Below, piece after piece: positions 56,461 through 64,000 of a stretch of 64,000 bases of DNA. The stretch covers positions 434,001-498,000 of the forward strand of contig NZ_MASR01000001.1 in assembly GCF_001758195.1 (NCBI RefSeq). Direction: 5' to 3'. How positions within the stretch are numbered: position 1 is the first letter of the stretch; the number at the start of each line of letters is the position of its first letter. The DNA comes from Pseudohongiella acticola. GTDB lineage: Bacteria; Pseudomonadota; Gammaproteobacteria; Pseudomonadales; Pseudohongiellaceae. The position numbers and the translations under genes are program-made. The notes under the pieces are model-generated. The model was given only the letters and a program-made list of their open reading frames with translations, ran no database searches and was not told the DNA's origin.

Positions 56461-59331
56461 TTAGAAGCCTGGACGCCAGTCAACTGACAGCCAGAACTGA
56501 CGGCCCCACGGGCTGTGCAGACGGCTTTCAAAACCACCAAGAATAGGCAGTCGCTGTGGCAGTTCGTCAAACACATTGCTTATCCCGGCACTCAACGTGA
56601 TCTCGCTGTCGAAGTACTGGTCCATCAGATAAGTGTACTGTGCATTAACAATACCCTGCGAACGGATTCGGCCATCTTCAGGCGGTGGCGTTCCGGTCAG
56701 CGCGTTGTTGACGTTATCATCGAACTCAACATGATGCTGATAGTTCCAGCTCGCCGAAGCGCTGTGCTTGTCGCGAATCCAGCTCAGGCGAGCCTGACCC
56801 TTGATCTTGGGAACAGGCGCAACGATACCGGTGCGACCGTTCTGCTTGCCCAGTGCGTCAACCACTTCACCGCCATCTGCATACTCGTACTTGGTATTGT
56901 AGGTAGCATTCAGTGATGTCGTAAACGAACCCCAGTTATTGGTGTCCATGGTGTAGGTGGCACGCGCATCAAACAGGTCTACCCAAACGGTAGACACGTT
57001 CTGTGCCTGACTGACAACCCGGGATACGCGCTGATTGTCACTGCTGTCACGTGTCACATTGGAGAGTCCGCCCGCTGCGACCCATGCGTTGGCAGCTTGC
57101 CGGGTTGCAGAACCTGGTGTCGGATCGTAGGCCTCCGGTGTTGAACCAATTGCGGCCAGCATTTCTTCGAACTCAATGGCAACAATGTCCAGCGTACCCA
57201 GCGTACGGATACGGTCGGTGTACTCAATCGATTGATAATCCATGCTCAGGGTCAGGTCGTCCAGCGGCTCCCAGGTGAAGCCAACGTTCCAGATGTCAGA
57301 CGTTTCCGGAGACAGTTTGGGGTTACCCGAGGAACAGGTCGCACCACCGTTAAGTACCCCGCCTGTGATCGGGTCGCTACCAAAGAAGATCTCACCACAA
57401 TTTTCGTTGGGATCGAATGGGCGGGCATCTGCCGGCGTTGGAGCCAGAAAACTTTCACCAACCGAGGCACGAATTGCCAATTCAGGCAGTGCTTCCCAGC
57501 GCAGCGCAATCTTGGGTGTTGTCGTTTGCAGGTCATAAGTGGTGAAATTTTCATGCCGGACAGCTATCTGGGCATCCAGAGTATCCAGCAATGGCACTTC
57601 AAACTCCAGATACGCTGCCTGCACACGGCTACCGTAGTTGCGGCTTGTCGGTGGTGTATCAATGATACTGGTGTTGTAGTCCAGACCCGCTGCAGACAAG
57701 GGGTTAGCGTAATCCCACTCATCTATGTCACGCATCTGATAACCAATCGCCATCTGCGCCATACCGGCAGGCAGTTCGTAAAGGTCACCGGTCGCGTTGA
57801 CTTCAAACACCGTCAGCTCGCGCTGTGATGTGCGGAAAGGTACGGTAGGAGCGATCCAGTCGATCAACGCCTGGCTGTTGGCCGTTGTGGCAGCATCATA
57901 AAACGGCGAACGCACATCGGCAGAACCAAAGGGGTTGAACCACTCATTACCATTAGGACCGCCCTGCCCGATCAAGGCCGCTGCGATATTCGGCATATTG
58001 ATCATACGTGCAGTGTAGTCGCGGTGCGTGCGCTGCCAGGAGTACGACGAATTCGCAGTCCAGGAGTTGGTCAGGTCAAAGCGGGCACCCACTTTGTAGC
58101 GCTGAATGGTATCGTCATAGGTCTGCTTGCGTGCACCCGTTTTCAGGTCAGTATAGCTTGGCAACGTACCTGCTGCGGCAAACGGACGCCAGGTCCAGGG
58201 ACCGACATCCATACCGAACGGGTTGGCAGGATGCGATTCCGGCACCACCAGACCTTCCCGGTTATTGGCATTAAGCTGGTACGACAGGGTATTGTGGTTT
58301 TCGCTTTCCCGGTTGGCCAGGGACATCTGAGCTTCCAGCTGCACGCGATCACTGACATCAAAAGTCATGTTCTGGAAGATGTTGTACTCGGTTTTGCCCT
58401 CTGCCAGTGGCCATTGCGCATTGTAGTTAAAAAAGCAGTTGTTGCCGGGGCGGGGAATGCCCGATGGGTTGTTATTCGCGGCACCAAAGTCTGTCACTTC
58501 ATTAAAGGTGCCACAACTTGGATCGACCAGATTACCGCCAACCAGGTCGCCACCATGAACCTTTCCCGGGTTTGCGGTGGCGCCATCCAGTTCACGCCAG
58601 ACCCCCGGGTTTCCTGAGTTTGCCCAGCCGTAGGCTGCGCGCAACGTACGTGGACGCTCGTACATCATCAGCGGTGTCGTGCGGGCATAGTCCGCAGCAA
58701 AAACATAGTTGATGCCGTTGCTGAAGTTGCGACCAAACATGACGCCAATCTTGTTGTCTTCAAAGTCCTGAGGCTCATCAAACTGGTGATACAGACGCAC
58801 CCTGAAACCATCAAAATCTTTCACGGGTATCAGGTTGACGACACCGGCGACCGCGTCCGAGCCATACAGAGCCGAACCGCCATCCAGCACTACTTCCAGG
58901 CGGTCAATGGCAATTTCAGGTAACAAGGTATTGATACCGGCATCAACCGAGCGCGTACCATCCATCAGCGTCAGGGTGCTGTTCTCACCCAGCCCACGCA
59001 GGTTGAAGGTGGTGCCTACACTGGATTGGGAACCGCTGTTGCCAGCGTTAACATTGGCAACCGTATTGGTATTCTGTGTGTAAGGCAGGTCGCGGATATA
59101 GTTACCCATACTGGCGGCGCCGGACTCCAGGATATCGCTCTGGGTCACGGTATCAACCGGGTTATTCTGGGCGAAGGCGCTGTTCCGGATAAAGGAACCG
59201 GTAACAACAACCTCTTCCACGGCAGGGGTGTCATCCTGCTGTGCGAAAGCGGCCATAGGCACTAGCAGCGAACCGCTCACACAGGCGTGAATCATGTGCC
59301 TGAGGTAGTGTTTTGATTTATTGACAGACAT
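56461..59331 (-). CDS. TonB-dependent outer-membrane receptor
   Basis: 956 residues. A signal peptide (about 1-30, cut near A-F-A-Q-Q) precedes the TonB box region (AVEEVVVTGSFIR) and a plug domain with GLGENSTLTLMDG and YGSDAVAGVVNLI. A 22-stranded barrel follows, ending in W-R-P-G-F (terminal Phe). Its ligand is not predictable; the long barrel with no nearby siderophore genes may point to a carbohydrate or peptide. GGAGAG lies about 11 bases before the ATG. It converges with the cold-shock gene. Confidence 0.93.
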   Translation of the reverse strand: MSVNKSKHYLRHMIHACVSGSLLVPMAAFAQQDDTPAVEEVVVTGSFIRNSAFAQNNPVDTVTQSDILESGAASMGNYIRDLPYTQNTNTVANVNAGNSGSQSSVGTTFNLRGLGENSTLTLMDGTRSVDAGINTLLPEIAIDRLEVVLDGGSALYGSDAVAGVVNLIPVKDFDGFRVRLYHQFDEPQDFEDNKIGVMFGRNFSNGINYVFAADYARTTPLMMYERPRTLRAAYGWANSGNPGVWRELDGATANPGKVHGGDLVGGNLVDPSCGTFNEVTDFGAANNNPSGIPRPGNNCFFNYNAQWPLAEGKTEYNIFQNMTFDVSDRVQLEAQMSLANRESENHNTLSYQLNANNREGLVVPESHPANPFGMDVGPWTWRPFAAAGTLPSYTDLKTGARKQTYDDTIQRYKVGARFDLTNSWTANSSYSWQRTHRDYTARMINMPNIAAALIGQGGPNGNEWFNPFGSADVRSPFYDAATTANSQALIDWIAPTVPFRTSQRELTVFEVNATGDLYELPAGMAQMAIGYQMRDIDEWDYANPLSAAGLDYNTSIIDTPPTSRNYGSRVQAAYLEFEVPLLDTLDAQIAVRHENFTTYDLQTTTPKIALRWEALPELAIRASVGESFLAPTPADARPFDPNENCGEIFFGSDPITGGVLNGGATCSSGNPKLSPETSDIWNVGFTWEPLDDLTLSMDYQSIEYTDRIRTLGTLDIVAIEFEEMLAAIGSTPEAYDPTPGSATRQAANAWVAAGGLSNVTRDSSDNQRVSRVVSQAQNVSTVWVDLFDARATYTMDTNNWGSFTTSLNATYNTKYEYADGGEVVDALGKQNGRTGIVAPVPKIKGQARLSWIRDKHSASASWNYQHHVEFDDNVNNALTGTPPPEDGRIRSQGIVNAQYTYLMDQYFDSEITLSAGISNVFDELPQRLPILGGFESRLHSPWGRQFWLSVDWRPGF

Positions 59332-59647
59332 TGGCAGTTTCTCTCCTGTTATTTTTTTTAGACCTTATATGCCATGGATTCGCCTTTTTCGGCGAAACAA
59401 GGGCATATGCGGCGGAGTGTACTGCCAGCCGGGCTTGACGCCGTTGTGAAAACGACAAACTATTATGATAAGTCACAACTTTGTAACTATTCGGGGAGGA
59501 AAAAAGTAGGTTTACAGGAGGACTGACTGTCGATGAAAGACGTGTTTTCTGCGGTATTCTGAAAATTTCTGTAAGCGCGACACGGCAGCCATCAGTCAAT
59601 GTTCCCACTGACTGACGGTGACAGGTTGTTACAACTCGTGGGCTCGG
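59332..59647 (-). other. 316-bp promoter region of the TonB receptor
   Basis: No supported gene; a 96-codon minus frame at 59318-59608 has no ribosome site. On the minus strand a CATAAT hexamer (59462-59467) is a possible -10 element. A hairpin TTCGCC/GGCGAA occurs at 59379-59396, inside the presumed leader. I see no clear Fur or other operator. Confidence 0.5.
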
Positions 59648-61438
<1,791 letters not shown>

Positions 61439-61489
61439 AAACAATAACCTGTTAATCGTCAGTTTGGCCGCTCACTCGCAGGCCCAAAT

Positions 61490-62122
61490 TCAGGGTTCAA
61501 TGGAATTGGTCAGCATCGAGATGGTGTATTTAATCAGTTCGCCACCCTGCGGATAGTCTGTTTGTGACGATTTGGCGCTACGGGTCTGCATGATCACACC
61601 ATGCAAGGCACCCTGCAGATAGAACGCAGTCTGCAACGGGTCTTTAATGTATGTTTCGCTCAGACTGCCGTCACTCAGGCCGTTGCGTAACGCTTTTACC
61701 ATGAGGTCATTGACACATTCCCGGCAGTGGTCCAATGCCAGCAACTGGCTATCGCTTTCATCAGGGCCCGGAAAGGTTGCCATACTCGTCAGAACATCAA
61801 AGTAATTCGCTTCGTCGACCGAAAACGCGTGGTAGGCGTGACCGATGCCCTCTATTTGCGCAACGCCTGTCTTTCCAGCTTCCAGGGCTGCCTCAAAGCG
61901 ACGTTGCAGGGACTGTGCTGCCCGCAACATGACACCGCGCATGATTGCGGCTTTGTCCTTGAAATAGACGTATAACAAGGCACGGCTGAGTTGCGCGGCC
62001 CTGGCGATATCATCCATTGAGGTTTGTTCATAACCTTTGTCAAAAAAGGTCAATTCCGCAGCATCGAGTATTTCATCATGCCGTTCCTGTTTTTCCTTTG
62101 CCCGTCGTCTGCGTACTGTCAT
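61490..62122 (-). CDS. TetR-family transcriptional regulator
   Basis: 210 residues. N-terminal helix-turn-helix (about 20-62: ILDAAELTFFDKGYEQTSMDDIARAAQ then LYVYFKDKAAI) and a C-terminal ligand-binding half. Divergent from an RND efflux operon across 164 bp that contains two palindromic sites, so it likely represses that operon and perhaps itself. The acyl-CoA dehydrogenase gene lies downstream on the same strand, so lipid-like ligands are possible. The ATG is close to its AAGGG; a GAGG lies 11 bases upstream. Confidence 0.93.
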   Translation of the reverse strand: MTVRRRRAKEKQERHDEILDAAELTFFDKGYEQTSMDDIARAAQLSRALLYVYFKDKAAIMRGVMLRAAQSLQRRFEAALEAGKTGVAQIEGIGHAYHAFSVDEANYFDVLTSMATFPGPDESDSQLLALDHCRECVNDLMVKALRNGLSDGSLSETYIKDPLQTAFYLQGALHGVIMQTRSAKSSQTDYPQGGELIKYTISMLTNSIEP

Positions 62123-62227
62123 TCCCTTGGAAGCCTCGGTCTCGATTCATGCATCAGTGAATTCTCCAGCATAGTGACAGCTAATGCCAGTGTTGGTTGC
62201 TGAAGACAGATTCAGTCTTAAGCATTA

Positions 62228-62260
62228 TTGACATTTTGTCAATTAATGACATTATGTCAA
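62228..62260. promoter_or_regulatory. Tandem palindromic operators overlapping the efflux promoter
   Basis: TTGACATTTTGTCAA (62228-62242) and TGACATTATGTCA (62247-62259) are two nearly identical inverted repeats with TGACA/TGTCA arms, centres 18 bp apart. The first arm reads TTGACA, a consensus -35, so repressor binding would block transcription of the efflux genes. The adjacent tetR gene is the natural source of the repressor. Confidence 0.8.
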
Positions 62261-62286
62261 CAAATTAGTATGCACGGAGATTTACG

Positions 62287-63411
62287 ATGCCTGTCCTACC
62301 TCGCCTGCCATCAGCAGTACTCCCGCTATTATTGTTTGTCATGATCACAGCGCTGCCTGCCTGTGGCGAAGAAAGTGGCGATACTGAAGCTGAACAAGGA
62401 ACCGCTGACAGCAACAATACGCCTGCTGTGCCGGTGCGTATTGCCCGGGTCAGCCAGCGTAGCGTCGACGACAGTCTGCGTTTTGCTGGCATCAGCCGGG
62501 CTCGCCAGCGCGCAACATTGACATTTCAGGTTGGCGGTACGCTTCAGACACGTGCTGCTGATATTGGCGAATCAGTGAAACAGGGACAGGTCCTTGCGCA
62601 ACTGTATAACCCGCAGCTCGAACCGTCACGCGATGCTGCGCAGTCGCGACTCGAGCAACTGCTCACAGACATTGCCCAGGCCAGACGCGATCAGGTGCGC
62701 ATTGAGCAGCTACATGAACGAGGCGTATCGCCTTTGTCTGACCTGGAACAGCAACGTGCCAGGGTCGACAGCCTGCAGGCCGCGGTCAGTAATGCCGAAG
62801 CATCGCTTCAGCAGGCCCAGCGCCTGTTGGCAGAAAACACGCTGAGAGCTCCCTTTGCCGGTAGTGTTGAGGCTGTCCTGCTGCAACCGGGAGAATTCGC
62901 CCAGGCCGGCCAGCCCGTTATTCGCATCGCAGCCCGGGATGGAATGGAAATCGAAATCCGGGTTCCGGCTTACCTGCTGCGCGAAATCAAGCCAGATCAG
63001 ACACTGCCCGTCTGGTCCAGCCTGACCGGCATTAAAGGCAGTGGTAACGTGTTGGAAATTGGCACCTCCAGTTCGGGCAGCAACACATTGTTCCCCCTGG
63101 TCGTCAGCCTTGACGGCAACGGTATCCATGCGGGTGAAGCCTATGAGGTTGGTATCCCCCGGCGCAGCGAAGCGGCTCTGGTCATACCCGTCAGCGCAGT
63201 GATGCGCTCCGCCGGTGGACTGACTGTATTCCGCTTCAGTTCGGGTCATGACCAGAACCTGGGGACAGTGAGTCGGGTCGCTGTACAGATAAGCGAACTG
63301 CTGGGCGAACATGCCGTACTCGAAGGGGATGGCCTGAAGCCAGCGGATGCCGTCGTGTACGCTGGCCTGACCCGTCTTGCCGACGGTGACATAGTCAGGG
63401 TATTGCCATGA
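62287..63411 (+). CDS. RND efflux periplasmic adaptor (membrane fusion lipoprotein)
   Basis: 374 residues. Lipoprotein signal with L-P-A-C (Cys26). Then a half-lipoyl stretch (VGGTLQTRAADIGESVKQGQVL), a coiled-coil hairpin (about 110-190), the second half (LRAPFAGSVEAVLLQPGEFA), and beta-barrel and proximal domains. GGAG lies eight bases before the ATG. The stop overlaps the permease start (ATGA). It would link the inner-membrane RND pump to a TolC-type channel. Confidence 0.94.
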   Translation: MPVLPRLPSAVLPLLLFVMITALPACGEESGDTEAEQGTADSNNTPAVPVRIARVSQRSVDDSLRFAGISRARQRATLTFQVGGTLQTRAADIGESVKQGQVLAQLYNPQLEPSRDAAQSRLEQLLTDIAQARRDQVRIEQLHERGVSPLSDLEQQRARVDSLQAAVSNAEASLQQAQRLLAENTLRAPFAGSVEAVLLQPGEFAQAGQPVIRIAARDGMEIEIRVPAYLLREIKPDQTLPVWSSLTGIKGSGNVLEIGTSSSGSNTLFPLVVSLDGNGIHAGEAYEVGIPRRSEAALVIPVSAVMRSAGGLTVFRFSSGHDQNLGTVSRVAVQISELLGEHAVLEGDGLKPADAVVYAGLTRLADGDIVRVLP

Positions 63412-64000
63412 TCACTGATATGTTATTAAAACCGCGACTGATCCTGATGGTAGTCATCATGCTGACGCTGGCAGGCCTTGCTTCATTCGGCAACATGGCG
63501 CGTCAGGAGGACCCAGTGTTTCCGGCCCGCAACGGCCTGATTACAGTGTTATATCCCGGTGCCACCGCGGATGCCCTTGAGCGCCTGATTCTTGAACCCT
63601 TGCAGGATGAGATTTCTCAGGTTGAAGAGGTACTGGAATACTCAGCTATTGCTCGCAGCGGCGTCGCACTGCTGAATATTGTCCTTCAGGATAATCTCTA
63701 TGACACCGACCCCGCCTGGGAGCGGGTGCGTCAAGCCATGGACCGGGCCCGACTTGAGTTTCCTGCAGGCGTCAGGCAGATGGAACTTGATGACCGTGTG
63801 ACCTCGAATCCGGCCGTGGTACTGGCGCTGGCAGGCGACCCATCAGTGGTGGCACTGTCACTGGCAGCCGAGCGGCTAAAACGGCAATTGACCGACCTGC
63901 CCGGTCTGTCGCGTATCGAAATTGAAGGCGATGTCGAAGAACAGATTACCATCGCCATTCAGGATGCAGAACTCAACCGTCTGGGTATCAGCCCGGCGTA
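63408..64000 (+). CDS. RND efflux permease, N-terminal part (runs off the right edge)
   Basis: About 197 codons are visible. The first membrane helix (about 10-30, PRLILMVVIMLTLAGLASFG) is followed by the PN1 periplasmic domain: DPVFPARNGLITVLYPGATADALERLI, then RLEFPAGV and DLPGLSRIEIEG, all typical of AcrB-like proton-driven pumps. The conserved first-loop pattern of hydrophobe-exporting (HAE1) pumps fits best. The start overlaps the adaptor by 4 bp. Export substrate unknown. Confidence 0.92.
   Translation, partial: MITDMLLKPRLILMVVIMLTLAGLASFGNMARQEDPVFPARNGLITVLYPGATADALERLILEPLQDEISQVEEVLEYSAIARSGVALLNIVLQDNLYDTDPAWERVRQAMDRARLEFPAGVRQMELDDRVTSNPAVVLALAGDPSVVALSLAAERLKRQLTDLPGLSRIEIEGDVEEQITIAIQDAELNRLGISPA

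Noticed and set aside
59318-59608. 96-codon minus-strand frame upstream of the TonB receptor
   Set aside because: It overlaps the receptor's ribosome site and start, and has no start signal of its own; the region is better seen as a promoter.

Overview
The window reads as chromosomal DNA of an aerobic, probably marine-type gammaproteobacterium. It is densely packed, mostly with core metabolic genes. The order argG, motY-like, pyrC, rnt, grxD, argF matches, from memory, the pseudomonad arrangement. TonB receptor, beta-oxidation, PQQ-dehydrogenase and cyclic-di-GMP genes suggest a free-living heterotroph. I found no rRNA, tRNA, CRISPR array, insertion sequence or phage gene. Both ends cut through genes: a periplasmic GST-like protein on the left and an RND efflux pump on the right.

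Region 1 (1-9270) is the most unusual part. A tightly coupled minus-strand operon (7428 down to 370) encodes a fatty-acyl-AMP ligase, an acyl carrier protein, an LpxL-like acyltransferase, an HlyD adaptor, a C39-peptidase ABC exporter and a GNAT acetyltransferase. Next to it lie a diiron ferritin-like oxygenase on the divergent strand and a 2OG-Fe(II) oxygenase. Together they look like a pathway that activates a fatty acid, transfers it to an unknown acceptor and exports the product, perhaps a lipidated peptide. Two sampled lines inside the operon are lower in GC than one in the arginine block.

Region 2 (9300-34330) is housekeeping: argG, a motY-like gene, pyrC-rnt, grxD, argF, a PAS-GGDEF-EAL protein, nrdA-nrdB with DnaA and NrdR boxes upstream, a mocA-like gene, a cyclophilin, dinG, a DUF349 protein, an acyltransferase, sbcB, pyrB, pilU and a membrane diguanylate cyclase.

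Region 3 (34330-44570) holds divergent acyl-CoA genes (SDR and acyl-CoA dehydrogenase against racemase-like CoA transferase and amidase), then ppa, an orphan xdhC, a MATE transporter, and a response regulator-CheC fusion overlapping a PAS-GGDEF gene behind a structured leader.

Region 4 (44570-64000) holds two PQQ propeller-cytochrome c proteins with opposite domain order, the first translationally coupled to ogt. After these come ilvD, corA, an outer-membrane barrel, a KAS III enzyme, a serine beta-lactamase-family hydrolase, a cold-shock gene with a long leader and a two-way terminator, a TonB receptor, a large acyl-CoA dehydrogenase, and a TetR regulator divergent from an RND efflux operon with two tandem palindromic operators.
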